Shown here one piece after another: positions 35,485 through 45,981 of a DNA stretch of 64,000 nt (position 1 is the first letter of the stretch; the number at the start of each line of letters is the position of its first letter). Source of the stretch: Nitrospira sp. MA-1 (GTDB lineage: Bacteria > Nitrospirota > Nitrospiria > Nitrospirales > UBA8639); assembly GCA_032139905.1 (NCBI GenBank), contig JAQJDB010000006.1, positions 372,001 to 436,000 of the forward strand. The letters run 5' to 3'. Below the pieces are notes generated by a model. That model worked only from the letters and a program-made list of their open reading frames with translations. It had not been told where the DNA came from and searched no databases. The position numbers and the translations under genes are program-made.

Positions 35485-35802
35485 TTAAGCAGATGCCACA
35501 ATTTCAGTGATTCGAACCTGCGTGAATCCCTGACGATGGCCCTTGGTCCTTCGATAGTTCTTACGCCGTTTCTTTTTGAAAATGGTAATGGACCGGGTTC
35601 GCGCATGTCGGATAATCTCCCCTTTGACCACTGCATCTGAGATCATGGGAGAGCCGACAATCGGTGCTTGGTCCGTTTGGACAAATCGCACTGAGTCAAA
35701 TTGGATGATTGATCCAACATCCCCTTCAAGGGACTCGATTTGTAGTATACCGTTCGGTTCAGCCCGGTATTGTTTTCCACCTGTTTCGATAATTGCATAC
35801 AT
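35485..35802 (-). CDS. rplU: 50S ribosomal protein L21
   Basis: A 105-residue protein beginning [18 protein letters not shown], with the closing [20 protein letters not shown], the 23S-rRNA-binding part. First gene of the rplU-rpmA-obgE-proB series. Spaced AAGGAG lies ahead of the start. Confidence 0.97.
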   Translation of the reverse strand: MYAIIETGGKQYRAEPNGILQIESLEGDVGSIIQFDSVRFVQTDQAPIVGSPMISDAVVKGEIIRHARTRSITIFKKKRRKNYRRTKGHRQGFTQVRITEIVASA

Positions 35803-35863
35803 ATGTTTAGCTCCTTAACAAACACGCATTTTGCCAGTATGTTTACATTTATGTCAAGATTTT

Positions 35864-35872
35864 AGTATATCA
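35864..35872 (-). promoter_or_regulatory. Candidate extended -10 promoter of rplU
   Basis: Minus-strand TGATATACT (TGn plus TATACT) would start transcription about 55 bases before rplU. The identical nonamer precedes the LpoA-like gene. A TTGACA (35852-35857) with CAAAAT 18 bases on is an alternative. Confidence 0.4.
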
Positions 35873-35966
35873 TCACGCGTTCTTCGTGTCTGGAAAAAAA
35901 TTCGTGATGCCCTTGGCACCCACGCCTAATTTTTTTAAAGCTTATGTCAATCGGAGAAGTATTTCT

Positions 35967-36881
35967 ATGGGGACTGTGTCAAAAAAAATCTGGATGGATG
36001 GAGCTCTTGTCGACTGGGATGAGGCCTCGGTCCATGTTCTTACTCATTCTCTCCATTATGGTCTCGCAGCATTTGAGGGGATCCGTTGTTATGAAGGCGT
36101 GACCGGATCAAGCATCTTTCGGTTAGAGGAGCATGTCGACCGGCTGTTTGAGTCTGCCCATATCACCATGATGCCCATGCCTTTTACCAAAAAAGAAGTG
36201 TCGGATGCTATTGTTGAGACGGTTCGAGTTAATCAATTAGTTTCGTGCTATATCCGCCCCATCGCGTATGTGGGCTATGGCGCGATGGGAGTGTACCCTG
36301 GTGACAACCCGATTCGTTTGGCTATTGCGGCTTGGCCATGGGGGTCGTATTTAGGGGAGGATGCGCTGGCGCAAGGCATCAGGGCAAAAATTTCATCCTT
36401 CACCCGGCATCATGTGAATGTATCCATGACTCGGGCAAAAATATCCGGATATTACGTTAATTCGATTTTAGCCAAATGGGAAGCAAAGAAGTCTGGATAT
36501 GCCGAATGTATTCTCCTTGATCCTGATGGTTATGTCGCTGAGGGGACAGGAGAAAACGTGTTTATTGTGAAAAAGGGGGTCTTAAAAACGACTCCCTTGA
36601 CCTCTATCCTTGACGGGATTACCCGGAATTCGATTCTTGAATTGGCGAGAGCCCAAAAAATCCCGGTGATTGAGGAACGGTTTACCAGGGATGCGATGTA
36701 TGTAGCAGACGAAATATTTCTCACCGGAACAGCTGCCGAGGTTACACCCGTTCGCGAATTGGATGATCGAAAAATTGGCGAAGGTAAGCCAGGGCCTCTC
36801 ACAAAATCGCTGCAGGATGATTTCTTTAGAATTGTGCGTGGCGAAAATGCGGCTTATGCCAATTGGCTGACTCCTATTTAG
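35967..36881 (+). CDS. ilvE: Branched-chain-amino-acid aminotransferase
   Basis: A 304-residue fold-type IV PLP enzyme catalysing the last step of Val, Leu and Ile synthesis. HSLHYGLAAFEGIRCYEG, then RIEGs-type substrate region, the probable PLP lysine in MTRAKISGYYVNS, EGTGENVFIVKKG and TGTAAEVTPV are in order. ATG 35967 has CGGAGAAG upstream. The longer open frame adds a non-conserved leader. It is divergent from rplU and converges with secG. Confidence 0.93.
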   Translation: MGTVSKKIWMDGALVDWDEASVHVLTHSLHYGLAAFEGIRCYEGVTGSSIFRLEEHVDRLFESAHITMMPMPFTKKEVSDAIVETVRVNQLVSCYIRPIAYVGYGAMGVYPGDNPIRLAIAAWPWGSYLGEDALAQGIRAKISSFTRHHVNVSMTRAKISGYYVNSILAKWEAKKSGYAECILLDPDGYVAEGTGENVFIVKKGVLKTTPLTSILDGITRNSILELARAQKIPVIEERFTRDAMYVADEIFLTGTAAEVTPVRELDDRKIGEGKPGPLTKSLQDDFFRIVRGENAAYANWLTPI

Positions 36882-36975
36882 GAGTTTCGCTTCCAACAGG
36901 TGGCCTCATGACCATGGGCCATTCCACCAGTTTTCCAGCTGTTAAAGTAGTTGCCGACTCACCAAAGGAAATAGT

Positions 36976-37347
36976 TTATGGAGTTGTCTGGGGGGCAGTC
37001 GTCTCTGCTGCTGGATCAACTGCGTCGGTTTCCGTTGGAGGAGTTGCCGCAGGAGTCGACGGAGAAGACGATTCATGATGGGAGGTTGGGTGAAGATCTA
37101 TCACTGTGGACGAAGTGTTGGCCTGTTTAGAAAGTAGAGCCAGGCTTAGGGATGTCAGCATAAACACAATAGCCGCTCCCACGGTGATTTTACTCAAAAA
37201 CGTACCGGGGCCTCGACTTCCAAACACCGTTTGAGAAGATCCCCCAAACGATGCGCCGATCTCAGCGCCTTTTCCTGCTTGGAGCAAGATGGCGGCAATC
37301 ATGAGAAAACAAACTATGATATGAAGAATGACAGTCAAAGTATACAT
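36976..37347 (-). CDS. secG: Preprotein translocase subunit SecG
   Basis: A 123-residue inner-membrane protein. It has two spans (about 5-25 and 53-72), with ILLQAGKGAEIGASFGGSSQTVFGSRG between them, the SecG signature. A Ser/Thr/Pro-rich tail of about 45 residues follows the second span and would lie in the periplasm or cytoplasm depending on topology. Last gene of the gap-pgk-tpiA-secG series. Confidence 0.93.
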   Translation of the reverse strand: MYTLTVILHIIVCFLMIAAILLQAGKGAEIGASFGGSSQTVFGSRGPGTFLSKITVGAAIVFMLTSLSLALLSKQANTSSTVIDLHPTSHHESSSPSTPAATPPTETDAVDPAAETTAPQTTP

Positions 37348-37378
37348 AATGTGTGCGCGTTTATTGCCGTGTTTATGG

Positions 37379-38137
37379 TTAATTGTCAGTAGCTAATGCG
37401 GCTATCTTAACAAAGGATTCTGAATCCAAACAAGCTTTTCCCACGAGAGCCCCATTTATTTGTGGAGATTGAAAGAGGCTTTTGGCATTTTCCTTGGTCA
37501 CGCTCCCCCCGTAAATGATTCTGGTTTGATTGGGTTTGATGCCCCATTGCGTGGCAAGAAAGGACCTGATTTCTCCATGGACTTCGGTCGCCTGGTCGAC
37601 AGTAGCCGCCTGGCCGGTTCCAATGGCCCAGACCGGTTCGTAGGCGATGGTGATTTTTGCTAGATCGTTTGATTCGAGACCCTTGAGGCCGTTTTGTAAT
37701 TGATGTTGAATGACTGCCTGCGTTTTATTGGATTGGCGTTCTTCCAGACGTTCCCCGACACATAATATTGGTAACAGGGCATGGTGGAGGACGGCGTGGA
37801 CTTTTTTGTTAATATCCTGGTCGGTTTCTCCGAAAATATGGCGTCGTTCGGAATGCCCAATAATGACATAGTGACAACCCACGTCCCGTAACATGGGGGG
37901 CGAAATTTCTCCGGTAAAGGCGCCTTCGTCATTTGCACAGGTATTTTGTGCGGCCAATTTGATTGGTGTGGAATCCAGCAGGCTTGAAACTGCGGGCAAC
38001 GAAATGAATGGGGGAGCGATGGCCAATTCTACCGAGGCCTGTGGTTGATACATCCGGAGAATATCCTTCACCAGCGACTTGGCCTGGGAAATGGTCTTGT
38101 GCATTTTCCAATTGCCGACAATGAATCGACGCAACAT
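37379..38137 (-). CDS. tpiA: Triosephosphate isomerase
   Basis: A 252-residue enzyme interconverting dihydroxyacetone phosphate and glyceraldehyde 3-phosphate. GNWKMHKT holds the lysine, VIIGHSERRHIFGE the catalytic His, and IAYEPVWAIGTG the catalytic Glu. The phosphate loop YGGSV is present. It sits 44 bases downstream of pgk and 31 upstream of secG. Confidence 0.97.
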   Translation of the reverse strand: MLRRFIVGNWKMHKTISQAKSLVKDILRMYQPQASVELAIAPPFISLPAVSSLLDSTPIKLAAQNTCANDEGAFTGEISPPMLRDVGCHYVIIGHSERRHIFGETDQDINKKVHAVLHHALLPILCVGERLEERQSNKTQAVIQHQLQNGLKGLESNDLAKITIAYEPVWAIGTGQAATVDQATEVHGEIRSFLATQWGIKPNQTRIIYGGSVTKENAKSLFQSPQINGALVGKACLDSESFVKIAALATDN

Positions 38138-38181
38138 GGGGACCTCTTAATTTTTGGAAGAAAAAAAGCGGGTCGCTGAGA

Positions 38182-39381
38182 TCAAAAACGATCGGGTAAG
38201 GCTGCAAGTCCCGGCATATGCTTGCCTTCCAGGAGTTGGAGTGCGGCACCACCACCGGTGGAAATGAAGGACATACTTTCCGATTCTCCTGCTCGATACA
38301 CGGCGAGAGCCGTATCCCCACCTCCTACTATCGTCTTGGCATAGGCATTGGCCACAGAATGGGCCATTGCATAGGTCCCGCGGGAAAATGCATCCCGCTC
38401 AAAGACTCCCATGGGGCCATTCCACAAAATCGTTTTGGCGTTTTCGACCGCTTCGCTGAAAAGGCGTACTGAGGCCGGCCCGATGTCCATGCCATACCAG
38501 CCAGCGGGGATTTCCTGTACCGGGACAATTTTTGTTTCCGCTTCAGGATCGAGGCTTGCGGCCACGACACAATCCACGGGGAGATAAAATTTAATTTTTT
38601 GAGCCATCGCCTGTTCGTGAATGCGTTTGGCAAAATCCAGCATATCTTTTTCGACGAGAGATTGGCCGATCTCCAAACCCATGGCTTTGATAAAGGTAAA
38701 GGCCATGCCGCCACCGATGATGACTTTATCAACCACCTTGCCAAGATTTTCAATGACCCCGATTTTCCCAGAAACTTTTGCCCCTCCCAAAATGGCTACA
38801 AACGGACGAACGGGGTTCTCCACCGTGCCTTCCAAGGCTTCGACTTCCCGTTTCATCAGAAATCCTGCTGCGGATACTTTGACATATTTGGTGATGCCAA
38901 CGGTTGAGGCATGAGACCGGTGGGCGGTTCCAAATGCGTCATTGATGTACACATCTGCCAACGAGGCCAATTGTGCTGAGAATTGGTCGTCGTTTTTTTC
39001 TTCTTCCGGATGAAAGCGCAGGTTTTCTAATACGACCACATCGCCGGGTTTGGCTTTATTGACGACCGCCTCAACTGCCGGCCCGATGCAATCGCCAACA
39101 AATTCGACCGGTTTATTCAACAGTCGCTGGAGCCGCTTGGCGACGGGAGCCAGGCTGAGCGACTGGTCGATGGTTCCCTTTGGGCGTCCTAAATGAGAGC
39201 AAAGAATGACGACAGCGTTTTCATCCACTGCACGGTTGATGGTTGGAAGGGCCGCCCTAATCCTGGAATCGTCAGTGATTTGGCAGGCTTCATCAAGTGG
39301 AACATTAAAATCCACGCGTATGAGTACGCGTTTGTTCCGAAGGTCAACCTGATCAATCGTTTGTTTTTTAAGGTGCTTCAT
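38182..39381 (-). CDS. pgk: Phosphoglycerate kinase
   Basis: A 399-residue glycolytic kinase. RVDFNVPLD and SHLGRPKG form the substrate side, and GGAKVSGKIGVIENL and VGGGDTALAV the nucleotide side. Length is normal for bacteria. It lies 75 bases downstream of gap in the glycolytic operon, and tpiA follows as a separate gene (no PGK-TIM fusion). Confidence 0.97.
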   Translation of the reverse strand: MKHLKKQTIDQVDLRNKRVLIRVDFNVPLDEACQITDDSRIRAALPTINRAVDENAVVILCSHLGRPKGTIDQSLSLAPVAKRLQRLLNKPVEFVGDCIGPAVEAVVNKAKPGDVVVLENLRFHPEEEKNDDQFSAQLASLADVYINDAFGTAHRSHASTVGITKYVKVSAAGFLMKREVEALEGTVENPVRPFVAILGGAKVSGKIGVIENLGKVVDKVIIGGGMAFTFIKAMGLEIGQSLVEKDMLDFAKRIHEQAMAQKIKFYLPVDCVVAASLDPEAETKIVPVQEIPAGWYGMDIGPASVRLFSEAVENAKTILWNGPMGVFERDAFSRGTYAMAHSVANAYAKTIVGGGDTALAVYRAGESESMSFISTGGGAALQLLEGKHMPGLAALPDRF

Positions 39382-39456
39382 GCCTTCCTTTCCCTTCCGG
39401 TGTTGATGGCTGCTTGTCGGGGGAAAGCCGGATGTTCCTTAATGAATGCGAATGTA

Positions 39457-40470
<1,014 letters not shown>

Positions 40471-40510
40471 CTAACTAAATGAGAATAAGGGAATCTTCCA
40501 TAGGCATAGG

Positions 40511-40539
40511 ATCGTAATTTCACAATAGCATGAAGTCAA
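40511..40539 (-). promoter_or_regulatory. Probable sigma-70-type promoter of the gap-pgk-tpiA-secG operon
   Basis: On the minus strand TTGACT, a 17-base spacer and TACGAT. Transcription would begin roughly 45 bases ahead of the gap start codon. Confidence 0.5.
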
Positions 40540-40663
40540 GAAAATATCACAAGGCAGGCTCAAGAAAATTCCCCGTTTTCCTTGGTTGTGAGGGCCATTA
40601 TCCTTTGTGTAGTAGAGGAATTTTTCTTCGGAAGGTTCTCGCGGATTGGGCGATTTGAGATTG

Positions 40664-41647
40664 CTAGAGAATTTTCATGGCGGTTTTCACTTCCTGCATC
40701 GTCTCGTGCGCCACGTGAGAGGCGCGTTTTCGTCCTTCTTCGACCATTTCCTGCGTCTGTTCGGGATGTTGAAGGATGGTGGCCCGTTTGTCCCACATAG
40801 GTCCGTAGCGTTCCACCATGGCGTCGGCAACTTGTTGCTTACAATCGATGCATCCAATGGCGGCGGTGCGGCAATCCCGGTCGACCTGTTTGATGACGTC
40901 GGCAGATGAATAAATTTTGTGGAAGTCGAATACCGGACAGATATCGGGATTGCCCTTGTCGGTCCGGCGAACGCGTGCCGGATCCGTCACCATGGTTTTG
41001 AGCTTTTTTCGAACGACCGGCTCGGTATCGGAAAGATTGATCGTATTGCCGTAACTTTTGCTCATTTTTCGTCCGTCGGTACCCATGACTTTGGGAAACT
41101 GTGTGAGATGTTCCTTGGGCTCGGGAAACACGGGTGAATAGAGATTGTTGAATCGGCGTCCTATTTCCCGCGTGAGTTCTAGATGGGGAAGCTGATCCTT
41201 CCCGACCGGGACAATATCGGGTTTGTATAACAAAATGTCTGCAGCCTGTAGCACGGGATAGCCTAAAAACCCATAGGTGGAGAGATCTTTTTCTTTAATT
41301 TCGTCCTGTTTTTCCTTATAGGTAGGATTTCGCTCCAACCAGGGAACTGGCACAATCATAGAGAAAAGCAAGTGGAGAATAGCATGTTCGGGAATGCCGG
41401 ATTGGACAAACACCGTCGCCCGATCCGGATCAATACCGGCTGCCAGCCAATCAATCAGTAATTCCTGTGTGAATTCTTTAATCCGGCTGGTGTCGGCATA
41501 ATTCGTCGACATAGCATGCCAATCGGCCACAAAAAAATAACATTCATATTGGGTTTGTAGGGATTTCCAATTTTCCAGCGCCCCAAGAAGATTGCCTAAA
41601 TGCATGAGCCCGCTTGGTTGCATGCCGCTGAGCACTCGTGTGGTCAT
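40664..41647 (-). CDS. trpS: Tryptophanyl-tRNA synthetase
   Basis: A 327-residue class Ic synthetase. The HIGH-equivalent PSGLMHLGN is at residues 11-19, and LERNPTYKEK, GYPVLQAADIL, PVGKDQ and GRKMSKSYGN (KMSKS loop) follow in order. The CxxC in GCIDCKQQ near the C-terminus is usual in several bacterial lineages. It follows the M50 protease gene by 20 bases, in the same transcription unit as the LpoA-like gene. Confidence 0.96.
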   Translation of the reverse strand: MTTRVLSGMQPSGLMHLGNLLGALENWKSLQTQYECYFFVADWHAMSTNYADTSRIKEFTQELLIDWLAAGIDPDRATVFVQSGIPEHAILHLLFSMIVPVPWLERNPTYKEKQDEIKEKDLSTYGFLGYPVLQAADILLYKPDIVPVGKDQLPHLELTREIGRRFNNLYSPVFPEPKEHLTQFPKVMGTDGRKMSKSYGNTINLSDTEPVVRKKLKTMVTDPARVRRTDKGNPDICPVFDFHKIYSSADVIKQVDRDCRTAAIGCIDCKQQVADAMVERYGPMWDKRATILQHPEQTQEMVEEGRKRASHVAHETMQEVKTAMKIL

Positions 41648-41667
41648 AGTCAGTATTCCGGTTCGAG

Positions 41668-42390
41668 TTAAGTGATAAATGTAGGTAAAAAGAGGCGTTG
41701 AAATATCTGAAACACCATTCCGATAAAGCTGCTTATTATGGGGATATACGAATTCAGCATCAGGAGCCCCAAAATAAGAAACATCCCATAGGGTTCCAAG
41801 TGGTTTAAGACTTCCGCAGATTTGACCGGGAGAAGACTTCGGAGAACCCGGCTCCCATCCAAAGGGGGAACCGGCAGAAGATTGAAGGAAAATAACACGA
41901 TATTAATAATCATGGAAGACAAGGCCATGGCCGTGAGGGGCACCAGGATCATTCCGAGAAGATCCCTTCGTGGTTCAACTCCTGGCTGGGGAGGCCAATT
42001 GGCCTGGATCGTAGGGTCCAGATAGAGGAACAGGGAGAGCAGCAGGCTGCTGACAATGGCCAAGAATAAATTCATGAGTGGTCCGGCAGCGGCCACAAAC
42101 GCCATGTCCCGTCTGGGGTTATGGAGTTGTGCGGGATTGACCGGAACGGGTTTGGCCCAACCAAAGACGAACCCTCCCGGAATCAGGGATAACATCAGTG
42201 GCACAATGATGCTTCCATAGAGGTCGATGTGCGGTAGGGGGTTGACGGTGAGTCGTCCCAGGTTTTTGGCAGTCTGGTCTCCAAAGAAATTTGCGACCCA
42301 CCCATGGGCGCATTCGTGTAAGACCACCGCGGCCATGAGTGGTACCAGCATGAAAGAGAGGTTATAGAGAAAAGAGGAAAGGGAATCCAT
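41668..42390 (-). CDS. Site-2 protease-family (M50) membrane metalloprotease
   Basis: A 240-residue polytopic protein with the zinc motif HECAHGW (residues 25-31, HExxH) in its first span. The third ligand region is PPLDGSRVLRSLL. No PDZ domain lies between them, so it is the short SpoIVFB/Rip-like group that cuts membrane-spanning regulators. Natural targets are not indicated. The start follows the LpoA-like gene by five bases. Confidence 0.9.
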   Translation of the reverse strand: MDSLSSFLYNLSFMLVPLMAAVVLHECAHGWVANFFGDQTAKNLGRLTVNPLPHIDLYGSIIVPLMLSLIPGGFVFGWAKPVPVNPAQLHNPRRDMAFVAAAGPLMNLFLAIVSSLLLSLFLYLDPTIQANWPPQPGVEPRRDLLGMILVPLTAMALSSMIINIVLFSFNLLPVPPLDGSRVLRSLLPVKSAEVLNHLEPYGMFLILGLLMLNSYIPIISSFIGMVFQIFQRLFLPTFIT

Positions 42391-42395
42391 GTCGC

Positions 42396-44426
42396 TTAGT
42401 TGAGTTGGGTAAACGCCTTATTGTTGACCTGGAGTAGATAGAGCCTCCGGTTCAGAATACCAGCCGAACTAAAAGAGGCAAATCCGCTCAACGCCGGCAA
42501 GTCAGAGCGTCGCACAAGTTGGTCCCAGATCCCCTGTCCGGATTGAGCGCCATGGCGGATCGTTTCCATAATCATGGTTGCCGCATCATAGGCTTGAAAG
42601 GCAAAGAGGGATGGTTCTTTTTGGAACTGACTGCGATACCGCTGAACAAACATCTGAATGTTGGGATCAGGGCTGTTTGGAAAAAACCCATCGACAAAAA
42701 TATGGCCGTCCAGGTCATGTTTGGCCCACCGAAACAACTCAGGATTATGCCAGCTATTTCCCCCTAAAATCGGCACATTCATGTCATAAAAAGCCAGTTG
42801 TGCGGCAATAAGGGCTAAGTGCACGGGCTGGCCTGGGACAAATACGGCGTCGAAACCTGGGACATAGACTGCCCGATCCTCCCCGGTTCGGGTTTTTTCA
42901 TTTTCGGTCGTGCCGTATGTGGCCAGATCTTTTTCCTTCAAGTGGCGTAATTGTTCACCAATATCGGTCTGGTCGTCGGCATACCCTTCAGAGGCAATAA
43001 TTTCCCCGCCGGAGTGCAACACTTCCTTAGCAAACATATCAGCCATTTCACGTCCATACGCTGTTTTGGGATAAATAATGCCAAAGCGATGATATCCAAG
43101 CTTGAGAATGGCATATTCTACCAGGCGTTTGGCTTGGACGGATGAGGTCATGGCGGTACTAAACCAAAATGATCCAAACTGACGCACGTTCAAGAGTGTG
43201 GAAGAAGGGGTGACAAATGGGATGGCATTTTCATCAGGGAGTCGGCCGAGTTCCTGTATCTCACGGGATAACAAGGGGCCCACAACGGCAACCGGCTGAA
43301 ATTCTTCAAGCATTTGTTGTATCTCGACGCGTAACGGGGCGGTGAGGGTCGTGGTGTCTTTGACGACCAGTCCAACCGAGGTCAGGCCCCATTGTTCCTT
43401 GGCGATTTCGAGGGCGAGACGAATGCCGTTTAACGAATCTGTGCCATAGTTTTTCATTGGACCGGAAAAAGGCAAGGCGGCGGCCACAATATGAGAGTGG
43501 AATTTGATTTTGCTGATAAATGATTGCAGGAGGGCCATCGCAGTTTGAGCATACGGGTGGGTGGGAAAACGTTTGAGAAATCCCCGGATGTCCCGTTCGG
43601 CCAGGACCTCATCTCCGTGGGCGGTATGCAGTTCAATCAACCTGATGGTCGCGATATCACCTGGATAGCGGGAGGCATAATTTTCCACCAGTTCCTGGAG
43701 GGCGGGTTCATCTAACTGTTGCAAAATCAGGGATTGAGCGAGGCCTTCTAATTCGAGTCGTTCTGTTTGATCGGCCAGACTCATTTCATTTAATAAAGCT
43801 TTTACGGCGCCCAGCGGATTGTGATTGGCTAACTCGGTTTGACGGATCAATTGAAATATTGACCGGCGTAGGTCGAGCTCAGTGGCATAGTCCAGTGCCT
43901 GATACAATTGATCCAGGGCAGGGCGATAGTCTTCTAACTCGATATAGAGCTCGGCCATCAAAACACGAGCGGGGTTCGTGGAACGCGAAAAGGGAAATTC
44001 TTCCAGGAGTTGCTTTAAAACTGTAAGGGCATCAGTCGGCTGGTGGTCGTGTTTTAGTGCGGTTGCTTGTAAAAGATAGGCCTCTTCCAGGATTTCTGGA
44101 GGAGGGAAGGAATCAATCAACTGTTCGAGAGTCGTGATGGCGGCTGCAGGATTATCTGCTTCCAGCTCCAATCTTGCCTGATCCAGAAGTGGGGAGGTGG
44201 AAGCTTGCTGGGCAAATGCCAGGTTGGTGCCTCCGCCCATGAAGGGCCACCATCCCTGGTCTAACAAGGATCCCAAGCTCCCCAGTACGAGAGACAATAG
44301 GATTCGTGGCAGATATTTGAATAAGACAGTCGTCAAAGGGAATTTACCTAAACGTTTTGGCAATGGACGGGAATGTCCGTATGGAAACAGCCTACACCCG
44401 AATAAATTTGTGAGTGGATTATTCAA
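42396..44426 (-). CDS. LpoA-like penicillin-binding-protein activator: TPR plus periplasmic-binding-protein fold
   Basis: A 676-residue exported protein. An N-terminal hydrophobic segment (about 35-72) anchors or directs export. Helical TPR-like repeats fill about 75-300. The rest is a type I periplasmic-binding fold: AALPFSGPMKNYGTDSLNGIRLALE, VVGPLLSREIQEL, FVTPSSTL, FGIIYPKTAYGREMADMF and GFDAVFVPG. This is the architecture of LpoA, which activates PBP1A, although the lipobox cysteine of E. coli LpoA is not evident. It heads the message continuing with the M50 protease and trpS. A ligand-binding role cannot be excluded. Confidence 0.8.
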   Translation of the reverse strand: MNNPLTNLFGCRLFPYGHSRPLPKRLGKFPLTTVLFKYLPRILLSLVLGSLGSLLDQGWWPFMGGGTNLAFAQQASTSPLLDQARLELEADNPAAAITTLEQLIDSFPPPEILEEAYLLQATALKHDHQPTDALTVLKQLLEEFPFSRSTNPARVLMAELYIELEDYRPALDQLYQALDYATELDLRRSIFQLIRQTELANHNPLGAVKALLNEMSLADQTERLELEGLAQSLILQQLDEPALQELVENYASRYPGDIATIRLIELHTAHGDEVLAERDIRGFLKRFPTHPYAQTAMALLQSFISKIKFHSHIVAAALPFSGPMKNYGTDSLNGIRLALEIAKEQWGLTSVGLVVKDTTTLTAPLRVEIQQMLEEFQPVAVVGPLLSREIQELGRLPDENAIPFVTPSSTLLNVRQFGSFWFSTAMTSSVQAKRLVEYAILKLGYHRFGIIYPKTAYGREMADMFAKEVLHSGGEIIASEGYADDQTDIGEQLRHLKEKDLATYGTTENEKTRTGEDRAVYVPGFDAVFVPGQPVHLALIAAQLAFYDMNVPILGGNSWHNPELFRWAKHDLDGHIFVDGFFPNSPDPNIQMFVQRYRSQFQKEPSLFAFQAYDAATMIMETIRHGAQSGQGIWDQLVRRSDLPALSGFASFSSAGILNRRLYLLQVNNKAFTQLN

Positions 44427-44462
44427 GAGCAGAATACGGTGACGACAACACTTTTCTTGTTT

Positions 44463-44471
44463 AGTATATCA
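44463..44471 (-). promoter_or_regulatory. Candidate extended -10 promoter of the LpoA-like operon
   Basis: Minus-strand TGATATACT ends about 37 bases ahead of the start codon. The same nonamer lies upstream of rplU, suggesting a shared sigma-70-like promoter style. Confidence 0.45.
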
Positions 44472-44594
44472 GGAAATTCTCTTACCAAAATAGAAGAACA
44501 TGAGAAAATCTCCCGACCGGGACCAGGACCGGCGAGGTCATCAAAAAATTTGAAGTTCTTCCATAATCATAGATGAGGGTGACATCAAGGGCTG

Positions 44595-45524
44595 ATGAGG
44601 GAATTCGTCGATCGCTATCTCACCATGTTGCAAGTAGAGCAGGGCTATGCCGTGAATACGGTTGAGAGCTATCGACGGGACCTCAGAAAGCTGGAGGGTT
44701 TTTTTCGAACACACGATATTGCCGATCCTACACATCTTTCCAAGCCGTTGTGGTTTCAATTCTTAAGCAGTTTGAAAGGCGAAGGCCTCTCCTCCTCCTC
44801 AATTGCCAGGTGCCTGGCTTCTGTCCGGGGATTTTATAAATCAATTGAGCGGGGAAAGGACGATCCGACTTTTGACGGCATGTTGAAAGGGACCCCAAGG
44901 CAATGGAGTCAATTGCCGAAATTGTTGTCCGAGGCGGAGGTGACCAGATTGCTCAATTTGCCTATCATGGCTACCAGGGAGGATTCTCGTGATGCCGCCA
45001 TGGTGGAATTAATGTATGCCACGGGTCTTCGGGTGTCTGAACTCATCAATCTGGAAATGGCGCATCTCAATCTGGATGTCGGATTTTTACAGGCGACCGG
45101 TAAGCGGGACAAACAGCGAATCGTTCCGATCGGAGATAAGGCACGCCAATTGGTCTCGGCCTATTTGCAGTCTTCCCGCCCTGCCTTTGTCAAAAAGCGA
45201 ACATCTTCGGCGTTATTTCTCACCAGGCTGGGTCGGGCCATGAGCCGGCAATGTTTTTGGAAAATCCTCAAGGATCGCACGGCTCGCGCAGGCATCACCA
45301 AGCCCATTTCGCCTCATATGCTCCGTCACTCGTTTGCCACGCATTTATTGGATCATGGGGCCGATCTTCGTTCGGTCCAAATGATGCTCGGCCATGCCAG
45401 CATTGCCACGACCCAAATCTATACCCATGTTGAGCAGGCCCGTCTCAAAAAGGTTCACGACCAATATTTTCCCCGAAAACAACGTACCAGGGTCATTGAT
45501 GCTCCCAACGGCTCTGAGTCTTGA
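44595..45524 (+). CDS. xerD: Tyrosine recombinase XerD-like
   Basis: A 309-residue site-specific recombinase that with XerC resolves chromosome dimers at dif. The N-terminal SAM-like core-binding domain (about 1-90, EQGYAVNTVESYRRDL) precedes the catalytic domain. The latter has Arg146 in GLRVSEL, Lys170 in ATGKRDKQR, HMLRHSFATH, LGHASIATTQIY with the nucleophilic Tyr, and YTHVEQARLKKVH. The C-terminal 20 residues are a basic tail. There are no phage or integron genes beside it, favouring the housekeeping role. Confidence 0.9.
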   Translation: MREFVDRYLTMLQVEQGYAVNTVESYRRDLRKLEGFFRTHDIADPTHLSKPLWFQFLSSLKGEGLSSSSIARCLASVRGFYKSIERGKDDPTFDGMLKGTPRQWSQLPKLLSEAEVTRLLNLPIMATREDSRDAAMVELMYATGLRVSELINLEMAHLNLDVGFLQATGKRDKQRIVPIGDKARQLVSAYLQSSRPAFVKKRTSSALFLTRLGRAMSRQCFWKILKDRTARAGITKPISPHMLRHSFATHLLDHGADLRSVQMMLGHASIATTQIYTHVEQARLKKVHDQYFPRKQRTRVIDAPNGSES

Positions 45525-45729
45525 GCAGGGTTAACCTCCATGCAGTTTTTTCGTTATTATGCCAAGGCACGTAAGCTTTCCTCTATCCAAAAAGAATAGA
45601 GGGAACCTTTGAGTTTGTATTCCATAGGTTGGCATATAGATGGATCGTAGGTATCCAAATTTGCAATTGGAAAAAGGCCTGTGGCAGGCTAGCATCGAGT
45701 TTAATTTATAAAATTTGGAGGGGTTGGTT

Positions 45730-45915
45730 ATGAAGTATCGGAAGCAGGTGCATTATGTGAAAGGGGTATTTGCCTGCCCCAAATGTCATCAACATTTTGT
45801 GCAAGAGAAGTGGTTGGAGGAGTTTCGGGTGCGGTGTCATAAGTGTGATTATCGAGGGGCATTAACCCATGTGTCGGTGGAAGAGCAAATAGACGAGGAA
45901 ATTGAACGACGATAG
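45730..45915 (+). CDS. Small zinc-ribbon protein
   Basis: A 61-residue protein with CPKC (16-19) and CHKC (37-40), a two-knuckle zinc ribbon, and a highly acidic end (EEQIDEEIERR). GGAGGGG precedes ATG 45730. It begins a plus-strand series of poorly characterised genes. No relation to a known regulator recognised. Confidence 0.6.
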   Translation: MKYRKQVHYVKGVFACPKCHQHFVQEKWLEEFRVRCHKCDYRGALTHVSVEEQIDEEIERR

Positions 45916-45981
45916 ACAAGATTGAATTCCTGGTAGATAGGTTCTTTAGGTGAATATAATCGGTGCCTTTCTTGCCATTCA

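Noticed and set aside
36863-37078. 71-codon plus-strand frame across the end of ilvE and secG
   Set aside because: Antisense shadow of the secG tail coding region.
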